A stretch of DNA of 64,000 nucleotides from an uncultured Pseudomonadota bacterium (lineage in GTDB: Bacteria > Myxococcota_A > UBA796 > SXON01), in NCBI GenBank assembly GCA_903900265.1, contig CAIUMM010000026.1, positions 62,001 to 126,000 of the forward strand, in the 5' to 3' direction. A program made the position numbers and the translations under genes. Every line of letters starts with the position of its first letter. Position 1 is the stretch's first letter. This document shows positions 54,401 to 61,778 of this stretch, piece after piece. The notes beneath the pieces were generated by a model that worked only from the letters and a program-made list of their open reading frames with translations, was not told the origin of the DNA and ran no database searches.

Positions 54401-54860
54401 CCCGCGCGCCGCTGCCGTCGGGGCTCATCGTCCACAGGTTTTCGTTCCCGTCGGCGTCGGAGGTGTAGACGATGCGCTTGCCATCGGGGGACCAGTGGGC
54501 GTCGGTCTCCCAGCTCACGCTGGTGGTCAGGCGGGTGGCGGGCCCGCCGGCCACCGGTACGGTGTACAGATCGCCCAAGAGGTCAAACAGGACCTTGGTG
54601 CCGTCCGGGGAGACGTCGAGACCCAGCCAAGTGCCTTCGCTCACGGTGAAGTTGGCGTCCTTCGACGGTCCGTGCGCTGCGTTCACGTCCCAGTCGGTGG
54701 GCGTCGGGGCCGGTGCGGGCGCGCCTGCGCCGCCGTCTGGGGTCACGAACCGGCCATGCCCGTCATGCGCGTCCGCGCTGGGGAGCAGCGCGAGCAGGGT
54801 GACCACCCCGACGAGTGAGGAGGCGAGCGACGGGACGAGCAGCGGGCGACGGAATTTCAT
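51495..54860 (-). CDS. TolB-like propeller plus amidohydrolase
   Basis: 1121 residues with a signal peptide (GVVTLLALLPSADA). Residues 70-640 form a two-part TolB/DPP-like beta-propeller (GLDVSPDGTKVLFDL, WSPDGKRIVYTSDADGNE and similar blades). Residues 700-1120 are an amidohydrolase barrel: VDVHAHLHYASGD (first metal His pair), GVKSYQQSHRSHRQW (Lys), GHSSIEH, then IALGGHGQLQGLG where many amidohydrolases have a metal Asp. This pattern is shared by a known group of peptidase-like amidohydrolases. Periplasmic, probably acting on peptides. Confidence 0.88.
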   Translation of the reverse strand: MKFRRPLLVPSLASSLVGVVTLLALLPSADAHDGHGRFVTPDGGAGAPAPAPTPTDWDVNAAHGPSKDANFTVSEGTWLGLDVSPDGTKVLFDLLGDLYTVPVAGGPATRLTTSVSWETDAHWSPDGKRIVYTSDADGNENLWTMSPDGSGARAITQEQGDRWSDGVWAPANTPGSGKSGEWLVGRRRSIDTRSIGVQELWMLNTMGGAGTKLTTLDADPHAGEAAFDADGHTLWFSTRSGRFEYNHNPHQSLWELATIDLRTGERTNATQIPGGAIRPTPSPIAGGPLAFITRDRLNTVLMLRHADGHLESLADDLDPDAMEAFELRSAYPRMDWSPDGTKLYYWAKGHINELDVKTRARRVVTFAADVKTRVTQAVRPVRRLSGDNEAVDARVVRWAANVPGMGVVSSAMGTLWSVPDSTGAALPLTPMGTRAFFPQGSPDGKWLTYVTWDDRAQGQVWVRGTGKGKPPRQITKTPADYQAPAISPDGRSILYLRGTITQSGHELGEEPSMELVVAPLDAKDPVDGTALLTIPFRGSGGPSARPQWSPDGSRIYWLEDVAPAGRTPETAALVSVNRLGTDKQTAMTFPKGAGELRLSPDFSMIAAKIGWDAVVAPMPPLLHGSLNPPSFADLPQRKLTDTGASWLDWADDHTVTWTTGKDFYSLDVHQGAFFGADHVTLSDHADADAPSADLLDRTVLHMHIPVVPFYGNHTFAFTHARILPMDGPPIADGTVVVQERRIIAVGANVEVPEGAEVIDLAGKTLLPGIVDVHAHLHYASGDIHPNQEWRHLVNLAYGVTTVFDPSAANDLVFGQGEEIASGRMAGPRVLSTGNILYGALDNQALHAEKYEDAEDAVQKQKLVGAWGVKSYQQSHRSHRQWIVEACRKLGLLDVPEGGGDLFQNLGMILDGHSSIEHAIPVAPIYDDIVQLWKRSDTTWVPTLLVAYGGPSGEVEPFANERVYDDARLSKWTPPWVLIGRAFRLPLVVTDPGEFHHHLTAIDAAKLGRQGVRIALGGHGQLQGLGPHWELEALGGPGAMTPDEALHAATINGASHLGLAQDLGSITVGKVADLFIVDGDPLQDLKAARNVVYVMRDGRLWDASTMQELPRNLPRKKMGWEK

Positions 54861-54886
54861 GGCGCGGAGTGTAGCAGATCAGCGCG

Positions 54887-55801
54887 CTACGGGGACTCCT
54901 TGTCCACGCTGTGATCGCGGGCGTCGACGACGCGTCCGTATCGGTCATAAATCGTGGCGCGATCCAGCTTGTTGTTCCAGATTGGGTCCGCGCTTTGCAG
55001 GTGGACGGTGATCTGGGCCTGCGTGTCGACGGCGTTTTCACCCTTGCCGGAGTGCAGCTTGAAGGTGAAGCCTGCGGGGACGACGACCTGTGGAAAGGTA
55101 AACTTGTTCCCTGATATGTCGGTGATGTAGTACCCCGATAGGTCGATCGCATCCGGGCTGACGTTGCAGACGCGCAGGTATTCGCCGTTGACGTTTTCCC
55201 GATCGTCCCCGTCGGCGTTGGCGTGAAAGCTGGTGATGTGCAGCGCTCCTTGGTACCGCGACGTGCTCCAGATCCCGCGCCGCGCGACGCGGGCCGCTTC
55301 TTGCGCGGCGATGAAGGGCTTGAGGTCGGTGGCGTCCGGCGGGATGACGAACATGTGGGCGAAGCCCTGCCGGAGCAGTTCGATGGACAGGTTTTTGCCG
55401 TCCACGATCACGCCGGCGACGAGGCGCCCGTAGCCGTCCCGAAGCGTCTTGCCGTACAACAGCTCCACTTGCTTCCCTTGCAGCAACGACGCGGAGAAGT
55501 CTCGGGCCTCCGGCCCATAGTCCTCGTGCGGCTTCATCTCCGGGGTGTTCACCCAACGCAGGCGAACGCGGTCGCCCGTGTCGAGCGTGAAGGTGTCTCC
55601 GTCATACACGCTGGTGACGGTGGCGGTGGCCGGACCGGGCTTTACCGGCGCCGATGTCGCGGTGACCGGGATGGGCTCGTCTCCGTCTTCCGCGTGCGCG
55701 ACGCCGGGGATCGCGAGGGCAAGGGTCGCTAGCGCAAGGGTCGCGAGCGCGAGCATCGCAGCGTGGGGGAGCGTCGATAAGGGCGAGAGGGGAGCGCGCA
55801 T
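54887..55801 (-). CDS. Thermonuclease-like protein with lamin-tail domain
   Basis: 304 residues from ATG 55801 (GTG 55807 also possible). A signal peptide built of repeats (LATLALATLALA) is followed by a staphylococcal-nuclease fold (about 55-180: TVTSVYDGDTFTLDTGDRVR, then VRLRWVNTPEMKPHEDYGPE, with the catalytic-type Arg and Asp) and a C-terminal lamin-tail (LTD) beta-sandwich (about 185-300: LRVCNVSPDAIDLSGYYITD). A secreted or periplasmic nuclease is likely, with LTD for binding or anchoring. Confidence 0.85.
   Translation of the reverse strand: MRAPLSPLSTLPHAAMLALATLALATLALAIPGVAHAEDGDEPIPVTATSAPVKPGPATATVTSVYDGDTFTLDTGDRVRLRWVNTPEMKPHEDYGPEARDFSASLLQGKQVELLYGKTLRDGYGRLVAGVIVDGKNLSIELLRQGFAHMFVIPPDATDLKPFIAAQEAARVARRGIWSTSRYQGALHITSFHANADGDDRENVNGEYLRVCNVSPDAIDLSGYYITDISGNKFTFPQVVVPAGFTFKLHSGKGENAVDTQAQITVHLQSADPIWNNKLDRATIYDRYGRVVDARDHSVDKESP
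55719..55763 (-). repeat. Three 15-bp tandem repeats inside a signal peptide
   Basis: On the plus strand GCAAGGGTCGCTAGC (55719), GCAAGGGTCGCGAGC (55734) and a diverged third unit (55749). They encode the Leu-Ala-Thr-Leu-Ala repeats of the hydrophobic core of the nuclease signal peptide. A change in copy number would alter signal length without a frameshift. Confidence 0.8.
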
Positions 55802-55851
55802 GGTCACCTTGGGTAATGCGGAAAACGCGCCGGCGGCGGTTTGATTCCTAG

Positions 55852-57981
55852 CTACATCGCGGCGAGTCTGCTGACTTGCCAGAGCAGGTAGGGGTCGGAG
55901 GGGTTCAAACGCGCGGCGCGCAGGGCACGCTCCCGCGCCACGGCGAGGTCGCCGCGGGCCATCGCGACCACCGCGCCGGTGTCGGCGTAGGCAGAGTTTC
56001 CAGGCAGCGCCTTCATCGCGGCGAGCGACTTCTGCTCGGCTTCGTCGAGGCGCTCTTTGCCGAGCGCCCAGTACCAGGCGTCGCAGTTGTCGCGGTCGGG
56101 GCCGACAAGCTCGGCGCAGTCTCGATCGTAGCCGGTCTTCAACACGGCTTTGGCGCGCTCGATCTCGCCCAACGCCATATAGCCGGCGCCGAGAAAATCG
56201 AAGGGCTGTTGGTCAGGATGTAAGCGCGCCATCGCTTGGCTCACGTCCTGCGTGAACGTGGAGAGATCGCTCGCGTCGGCGCTGAGCGCGTACAGCCAGA
56301 TCGGCAGACCTTGCAGCGGGATGATGCGCAGCAGATCGCGCATCGCGACGATCACACCGTAGCGATCTTTGGCGGTGGCGGCGATGCGGGCGACGCGGAT
56401 CAGGTGGGCGGAGCCGCCGCGCGGCGACGCCTTGTTCGCGGCGCTGATCGTGGAGGCCGCTGCTTCGATCTGGCCGTTCGCCAGCTGCGCGTCGGATAAA
56501 GCGACGAGGTAGTCCTCGGTCGCGTCCGGCACGGGTTGTGCGTTATCGACCGCCTGTTGCGCGAGCGCGAGCGCTTCTTCCGCGCGGCCGGCGAGCACCA
56601 AGCCGTCGATGTAGTCGATCCAGCTGTCCTCTTCGGCGAGGTCAGCGGGCTCGAGGGTCGCGAGCGTCTTGAGCTCCGCCGTGAAGTCACCCGAGATGCC
56701 TTGGGCACGCGCGACCATGACGGTGAGCTCGGGGTCGTTCGGCTTCTTTTCGAGCGCGGCGGCCAGCGTGGCCAGCGCGCCCGCAGCGTCGCCCTTGGCC
56801 CACTGCAACCCGGCGAGGATCGAGGCCCGCTCGGGATCGTTGGCGTGCAGCGTCAGCTCGCGGTTCAGGCCTGCGGCGAGGGCGTCAAAGTCTCGCGGCT
56901 TGGCGGTCGAACGTGTCATCCAAAAGCGGTTGTGCGGGAAGTCGAACACGACCTTGTGGTTGCGCAGCACCTCGTAGCCGGCGAGCCCGGCGAGCCCCGG
57001 GTGTTGTTCGCAGGGGCCGTCGGCGCACAGCCACCGGGCTGAGACGTCGATGTCGAGCGTGCGTCCTCCAAGCTGGGTGCGCTGCACCGGCACGCGGTGG
57101 GTGACGGACAGAAGCTTGGCGTCGGGGATCTTGTCGAGTTCGGCTCCGAGCCCGTTGACCGGCTCCTCGCCCACGGTAGAGAAGCCCCGGAAGGGCTCTC
57201 CGCGCGGTCCGATGAGCAGCAAGCCGCCGGCGCCGGTGTCGACGTCCAGATCGACGTCCGCTTCGGTGTGGATGCGCTTGCCGTTGACGTCGGCTTCGGT
57301 GCGCAAGTGGAGCGTGGTCCGCGCGCTGTTCTGGGACCAGTCCATCGCCGGCGCGGAGCGCGGCGCGTGGCCGTCGCCGGGCCCTGCGAGCGCGAGGGTG
57401 AGCGTGTCCGCGGGGTAGTCGACGGTCATCACGAAGTTCGACCACACGTTGTTGCCGAGGATGCCGGCGAGGGGCAGCGCGCCGATGGACTCGGGCAGCC
57501 CCGGGAGCCCGACCGCGACGTCTACGCCACGCAGCGTCAGCGCTCCGAGGTGGATCTCCGGCAAGATCCCGCGCACCCACGGCGCTTGTCCCGACAAGCC
57601 CTGAATGTAGCCGGCGTCGACCGCGCTCTCGCTGACGCCCAGCTTGTCGGCGATGTCCTTCTGAAGCACCGAGGTCGCTGCGCCTGTGTCCACAAGGAAC
57701 AACGCGTCGGAGCCGTCCGGAAAGCCGACCAGCACCATGATCTTGTCGCCGTCGGGCCAGCCGCGCCAGAGGTCCAGCTGGGTGCTTCGCGCCGGTCCCA
57801 GCACGACTTGTGCTTGGGGAGACGCGGCGGCCTCGGTGGACGCCGCCCAAGCGGGCAGGGGCAACATGCTCGCCGTCAGCAGGCTTGCAGTGACCAAGCG
57901 TGCAGTGAGCCAGCGTGCAGTGTGCCAGCGTGCAGTGTGCCTGCGAGCAGTCACCAGACGTGCGTTCAGCGAAGACTTCAA
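55852..57981 (-). CDS. Retropepsin-like aspartic protease with TPR domain
   Basis: 709 residues. The N-terminal 45 residues are a repeated signal region (TARRHTARWHTARWLTARL, then a hydrophobic stretch). Two aspartic-protease motifs occur in one chain: ALFLVDTGAATSVL (about 92-105) and DLDVDTGAGGLLLIG (about 230-244), so it may form a complete active site without a partner. The C-terminal half (about 360-709) is TPR-like helical repeats. ATG shares ATGA with the CheW gene. Probably periplasmic; target unknown. Confidence 0.82.
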   Translation of the reverse strand: MKSSLNARLVTARRHTARWHTARWLTARLVTASLLTASMLPLPAWAASTEAAASPQAQVVLGPARSTQLDLWRGWPDGDKIMVLVGFPDGSDALFLVDTGAATSVLQKDIADKLGVSESAVDAGYIQGLSGQAPWVRGILPEIHLGALTLRGVDVAVGLPGLPESIGALPLAGILGNNVWSNFVMTVDYPADTLTLALAGPGDGHAPRSAPAMDWSQNSARTTLHLRTEADVNGKRIHTEADVDLDVDTGAGGLLLIGPRGEPFRGFSTVGEEPVNGLGAELDKIPDAKLLSVTHRVPVQRTQLGGRTLDIDVSARWLCADGPCEQHPGLAGLAGYEVLRNHKVVFDFPHNRFWMTRSTAKPRDFDALAAGLNRELTLHANDPERASILAGLQWAKGDAAGALATLAAALEKKPNDPELTVMVARAQGISGDFTAELKTLATLEPADLAEEDSWIDYIDGLVLAGRAEEALALAQQAVDNAQPVPDATEDYLVALSDAQLANGQIEAAASTISAANKASPRGGSAHLIRVARIAATAKDRYGVIVAMRDLLRIIPLQGLPIWLYALSADASDLSTFTQDVSQAMARLHPDQQPFDFLGAGYMALGEIERAKAVLKTGYDRDCAELVGPDRDNCDAWYWALGKERLDEAEQKSLAAMKALPGNSAYADTGAVVAMARGDLAVARERALRAARLNPSDPYLLWQVSRLAAM
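57884..57973 (-). repeat. Six 15-bp tandem repeats inside a signal peptide
   Basis: Plus-strand units begin at 57884, 57899, 57914, 57929, 57944 and 57959. The middle three share CGTGCAGTG and the outer ones have diverged. They encode five-residue units (LTARW, HTARW, HTARR, VTARL) at the N-terminus of the retropepsin gene. Same period as the repeats in the neighbouring nuclease gene, but a different sequence. Confidence 0.85.
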
Positions 57982-58421
57982 CGGGAGCTTTCGGATCGTA
58001 CACCTCGCAGGAGCGCTGCTTCACATTCAAGGGTCAGGCGCGCCGCTTCCAACAGCAGGGTGGGCTGCGCGTTGCTGTCGGCGTTGGCGCCAACGGTCTG
58101 GATGACATCGTACAGCGCATCGCTGCGGTCCGGGGGCGGGATCTGGGCGTCGCCAAGATCCTCGTCGGCGGCGATCGCCAGCAGGTCCTTGCCGACCTCG
58201 ATCAGCAGCAGCGCGGGGACCGGTCGCGCGACGCTCCCCCACGCCCCCAGCTGCGCGAGGTCAATCACCGCCACGACGCGGCCCAAGTAGGCCCACGCGC
58301 CCAGCATCCAACCCGGGGCGTCCGGGATCACCGAGAGCGGCCCCGGCACGTGCACGCCCCTGCATACCGCCCGGTCAAAGCAGATCGTGCGTTGGGCGAT
58401 AGACAACCGGGCCACGTGCAT
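57978..58421 (-). CDS. Stand-alone CheW-like domain protein
   Basis: 147 residues. The CheW fold is suggested by GPLSVIPDAPGWMLGAWAYLGRVVAVIDL (the loop before the conserved Gly and the VIDL strand) and by PALLLIEVGKDLLAIAADE. No kinase, receptor or regulator gene adjoins. It overlaps the retropepsin start and follows the sugar genes by 9 bases. Role in signalling is not shown; it may be a scaffold for surface motility or polarity systems. Confidence 0.7.
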   Translation of the reverse strand: MHVARLSIAQRTICFDRAVCRGVHVPGPLSVIPDAPGWMLGAWAYLGRVVAVIDLAQLGAWGSVARPVPALLLIEVGKDLLAIAADEDLGDAQIPPPDRSDALYDVIQTVGANADSNAQPTLLLEAARLTLECEAALLRGVRSESSR

Positions 58422-58430
58422 CTGCAGTAG

Positions 58431-59306
58431 TTAGCCCGATCGGCCGAGGATCGACGTCCGAAGGTCGGTCACGGTTTGCATGAGATCGTAGCGGCGTGTC
58501 CAGCCCAACGCCTCGGCCTTGCTGGGGTCGCCCCACAGGATCGCGACTTCGCTCTTTCGGGTGCGCTGCGCTTCGGTCAGCGGTGTTGCGCCTGGGCACG
58601 CCAACTGAAACAGCGTGCGCAGCGGGACGGCCGCGCCAGAGCAGAGGTTGTAGCTCGCGCCCCGCTGGCCGCGCTCGGCGAGCAGCGCGTACCCGGCGAC
58701 GACGTCGCGCACGTCCGCGTAGTCCCTGCGCACGTCGAGGTTGCCGACGCGCACCGGCTGATCGGGGGCCGCTACGTGCTGGCTGATCCAGTCAGGGACG
58801 GCGAAGCGGCGGTCTTGGCCGGGGCCGGTGTGGTGAAACGCCCGTGCGGTGACGATGTCCAGCCCCATCGCGATGTAGCTCTTTACGATGTGCTCTACGG
58901 CTGCGCGCGCCGCGCCGTAGAGGTCGATCGGCGCCATCGCGTGGTCTTCGGCGATCGGCAGGCGCTGCGGACGCCCATACACGTGGCAGGTGCTCACGAT
59001 CACCAGCCGGGTGCTGCGATGTCGGTTCAGCAGCTCGTCCAACAGGTTCATCGCCGGTTTGACGATGTTGAGGTTCCCGCCCGTGGGATCGCGCTTCATG
59101 TCGGCGAGCGAGCTGGTCCCGGCGAGGTGGAAGATGACGTCGGCTCTGGCTTGTTCGCAGATCCACTCGACCTCTTCGGTCTCGCGAAAATCGATCTCCT
59201 CTTCGGCGCCGTGCCCGGCAGCGACGACGTGGTGCCCCGCATCCCGAAGCTGTACTACGAGGTGGCGTCCGGCAAAGCCGTTCGCGCCGGTGACGAGCGC
59301 CCTCAT
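58431..59306 (-). CDS. GDP-4-keto-6-deoxyhexose reductase-like SDR
   Basis: 291 residues, extended SDR fold: N-terminal VTGANGFAGRHLVVQL, Thr in IVSTCHVYGRP, and a dimer helix. The catalytic YxxxK is LYGAAR, with Arg replacing the essential Lys. It lies directly after gmd (4-base overlap), so by context it is an RMD-type reductase giving GDP-rhamnose or a related 6-deoxy sugar. Activity with Arg is uncertain. Confidence 0.8.
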   Translation of the reverse strand: MRALVTGANGFAGRHLVVQLRDAGHHVVAAGHGAEEEIDFRETEEVEWICEQARADVIFHLAGTSSLADMKRDPTGGNLNIVKPAMNLLDELLNRHRSTRLVIVSTCHVYGRPQRLPIAEDHAMAPIDLYGAARAAVEHIVKSYIAMGLDIVTARAFHHTGPGQDRRFAVPDWISQHVAAPDQPVRVGNLDVRRDYADVRDVVAGYALLAERGQRGASYNLCSGAAVPLRTLFQLACPGATPLTEAQRTRKSEVAILWGDPSKAEALGWTRRYDLMQTVTDLRTSILGRSG

Positions 59307-60259
59307 GTTCCTTCCCTGCGGATCTCGGCCTCGACCATCCGCTCGACCAGCTGGGTGAACGACACCGAAGGCGCCCAGCCCAACAGCGTTTTTGCGCGCG
59401 TAGGGTCGCCTAGCAGGTCAGGAACCTCGCAGGGGCGCACGCGCGCGGCGTCGAGCACTACGTGGCTTCTCCAGTCTTTGCCGACCACCGCGAACGCCGC
59501 GGCCGCGAAGTCCGCGACGGTGTGGCTCACTCCGGTCGCGACGACGAGATCGATAGGTTCATCCAACATCAGAAGGCCGGACATGGCGCGGGTGTAGTCG
59601 GGCGCCCAGCCCCAGTCGCGCCGCGCTTCGAGGTTGCCTAACGGCAGCGTGGTCTCGCGGCCGGCGTGAATGCGCGCGACGCCGCGAGCGATGTGGCGGG
59701 TGACGAAGTCCGGACCGCGGCGATCGGACTCGTGGTTGAACAGGATGCCGCACGCGATAAACATGCCGTAGGTACGCCGGTAGTGCACCGCGAGGTGGTG
59801 CGCATAGACCTTGGCGGCGGCGTAGGGCGAGCAGGGCTGAAACCGAGTGTGCTCCGACTGCGGCGCGGGCGACGCGCCGAACATTTCGCTGGAGCTGGCT
59901 TGATAGATGCGCGCCTCGGGACACGCGATGCGGGCCGCTTCAAACAGGTTGGCGGCGCCGATCCCAACCACCTGCGCGGTGTAGATCGGCTGCACGAAGC
60001 TGTCCGCGACGCTCGACTGCGCGGCGAGGTTGTAAATATGCGTAGGTTGAACGTTTGATAGCGCGGTGATCAGCGACGGCAGGTCGGTGACGTCCCCGCG
60101 CACGTGCACGAGCTTGGGCAAGTGCGCGACCCGCCCGTGTTCGGCGCTGCTGCTGCGCCGCACGAGGCCCCACACCTCCCAGTCGGCCGCGAGCAATTGC
60201 TCGGCCAAATAGCTTCCGTCTTGGCCGGTGACTCCGGTGATAAATGCGCGACCGGGCAT
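59303..60259 (-). CDS. gmd: GDP-mannose 4,6-dehydratase
   Basis: 318 residues from ATG 60259 (TGATG with the upstream lipoprotein). SDR with GVTGQDGSYLAEQLL at the nucleotide site, SSSEMFGASP, catalytic YAAAKVYAHHLA (intact Tyr and Lys) and the GDP-sugar block FNHESDRRGPDFVTRHIARG. It makes GDP-4-keto-6-deoxymannose from GDP-mannose supplied by the neighbouring manC. The product goes to the reductase that overlaps it. Confidence 0.94.
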   Translation of the reverse strand: MPGRAFITGVTGQDGSYLAEQLLAADWEVWGLVRRSSSAEHGRVAHLPKLVHVRGDVTDLPSLITALSNVQPTHIYNLAAQSSVADSFVQPIYTAQVVGIGAANLFEAARIACPEARIYQASSSEMFGASPAPQSEHTRFQPCSPYAAAKVYAHHLAVHYRRTYGMFIACGILFNHESDRRGPDFVTRHIARGVARIHAGRETTLPLGNLEARRDWGWAPDYTRAMSGLLMLDEPIDLVVATGVSHTVADFAAAAFAVVGKDWRSHVVLDAARVRPCEVPDLLGDPTRAKTLLGWAPSVSFTQLVERMVEAEIRREGT

Positions 60260-60672
60260 CAGGGGTCGACGGTGATCTGTCGCCAAGGAACGTCCAGATC
60301 CTCCTCGGTGAACCAGAGCACGTCCAACTTCCCACGGATTCCGGTGAGCGTGAGCTCGGGCTGGTAGCAGAAGGTGTCGTCGCTGGCCGGGTCGGTCCAG
60401 TGCTCAATGACCGACAGGGCGCCGTGGTCGATGGCGAACTCGGGCGCAAAGGTCGCGCCGGCCTGATCGAGCAGCACGTTGGCGCGCCAGACCATCGCGT
60501 CGTGGTCCCCGGTCGCTTCCCACTCCAGCTCCGGTTCCGCGGGGTCGGTGTAGTTGAAGTCGGTGCAGCCCGTCTGGGACGGCGTCACCTCCAGCTGGCT
60601 GGAGCAGCCTGCTAACAGCGCGAAGGTCAGCGCCGTGGCGGCTTGGTGTAGCGGGGCGTAGGTCTTGGGCAT
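60259..60672 (-). CDS. Lipoprotein, unknown
   Basis: 137 residues. Signal ends at LTFALLAGC. The mature domain is short, beta-rich and carries two more Cys (GCTDFNYTDPAEPELEWEAT; DDTFCYQPELTLTGIRG). No family recognised. It sits between manC and gmd and overlaps gmd by one base, so it is likely part of the sugar operon. Confidence 0.72.
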   Translation of the reverse strand: MPKTYAPLHQAATALTFALLAGCSSQLEVTPSQTGCTDFNYTDPAEPELEWEATGDHDAMVWRANVLLDQAGATFAPEFAIDHGALSVIEHWTDPASDDTFCYQPELTLTGIRGKLDVLWFTEEDLDVPWRQITVDP

Positions 60673-60738
60673 CCGGACTCCGGTGAGCAGCGTGGCTCTG
60701 GTAACGACAAGGCGGGATCTGCTCCACCGAATCTTGGA

Positions 60739-61770
60739 TCAGTCGTGCTTGCCCGGCCAGCTGCGATCGACCTGCTCGAGGATGTCTTTGACTTGTTGGC
60801 CCGCGGCCTTGCGCGTGACCAGCAGCACGTCGGGCGTGTCGACGACCACGAGGTCATCCACCCCGAGCAACGCGACGAGCTTGTGCGGCGCGTACACGAT
60901 GTTTCCGGTGGCGCGGAGGGCGCTGACTTCGCCGACGCCGCAGCCCCACGCCTGAGCGGGGAGCACCTCGGCCAGCGCGGGCCAACTGCCGACGTCCGAC
61001 CAGCCAAAGTCTCCCGGGATGACGCGGATGTCCGTCGAGCGCTCGAGGATGCCATAGTCCACGCTGGTGGCGTCGGTGTCAGCCCAGGCCGTGGCGAGCG
61101 GCTCACCGGCGATGAGCCGATCCATCGCGCCCGCCGTGCGCGGCAGGAACGCGCGCACTGCGGCTTGGACCGTGTCGGAGCGCCAACAGAACATGCCCGC
61201 GTTCCAGAAACACCCGGCGAGGATCAGCTCTTCGGCTCGCGCCCGGTTTGGCTTCTCGACGAAGCGCTGGACGGCGCGTACCGGACCGTCTCCCGGTGCA
61301 GGTTCAATGTAGCCAAAGCCGGTCTCGGGGTGGGTCGGGCGGATGCCGAGGGTGACCAGACTTCCGGCCCGGGTAGAGGCTTCCTGCATCGCTGCGGTGA
61401 GCACCGTCCGAAATGCGGCTTCATCCTGAATCATGTGGTCGCTGGGAAGCACGCAGATCGTGCCTCCGCCGCGTCGCGCGACCTCCCACGCCGTCCACGC
61501 CGCGACCGGCGCGGTGTTGCGGGATGAAGGCTCGATCAGCAGGTTCTCGGCAGGAAGATCGGGGAGCTGTTCCCGAATGGCGTCCGCCATCTCCGTGCCG
61601 GTGACGACGAGCACGCGCTCGCCGGGGATGATCGGCAGCACGCGCGCGTAGGTGCGTTGGATGAGCGTTGGACCGCCGTCTAGCGACAAGCACTGCTTGG
61701 GGAGCGCGCGTCGAGAGAGCGGCCAGAATCGGGTGCCACGGCCACCAGCGAGGATCACGGCGTAGAGCAT
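60739..61770 (-). CDS. manC: Mannose-1-phosphate guanylyltransferase
   Basis: 343 residues from ATG 61770. Nucleotidyltransferase domain only, without the isomerase domain of long ManC/ManA proteins. Motifs: AVILAGGRGTRFWPLSRRALPKQ (GTP and Lys), EPSSRNTAPVA, FGYIEP, VEKPNRA, NAGMFCWRSD and DFGWSDVGSW. Makes GDP-mannose from mannose 1-phosphate and GTP. 8 bases after the kinase stop; an ATG at 61794 would overlap. Confidence 0.94.
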   Translation of the reverse strand: MLYAVILAGGRGTRFWPLSRRALPKQCLSLDGGPTLIQRTYARVLPIIPGERVLVVTGTEMADAIREQLPDLPAENLLIEPSSRNTAPVAAWTAWEVARRGGGTICVLPSDHMIQDEAAFRTVLTAAMQEASTRAGSLVTLGIRPTHPETGFGYIEPAPGDGPVRAVQRFVEKPNRARAEELILAGCFWNAGMFCWRSDTVQAAVRAFLPRTAGAMDRLIAGEPLATAWADTDATSVDYGILERSTDIRVIPGDFGWSDVGSWPALAEVLPAQAWGCGVGEVSALRATGNIVYAPHKLVALLGVDDLVVVDTPDVLLVTRKAAGQQVKDILEQVDRSWPGKHD

Positions 61771-61778
61771 GGGCTTGC

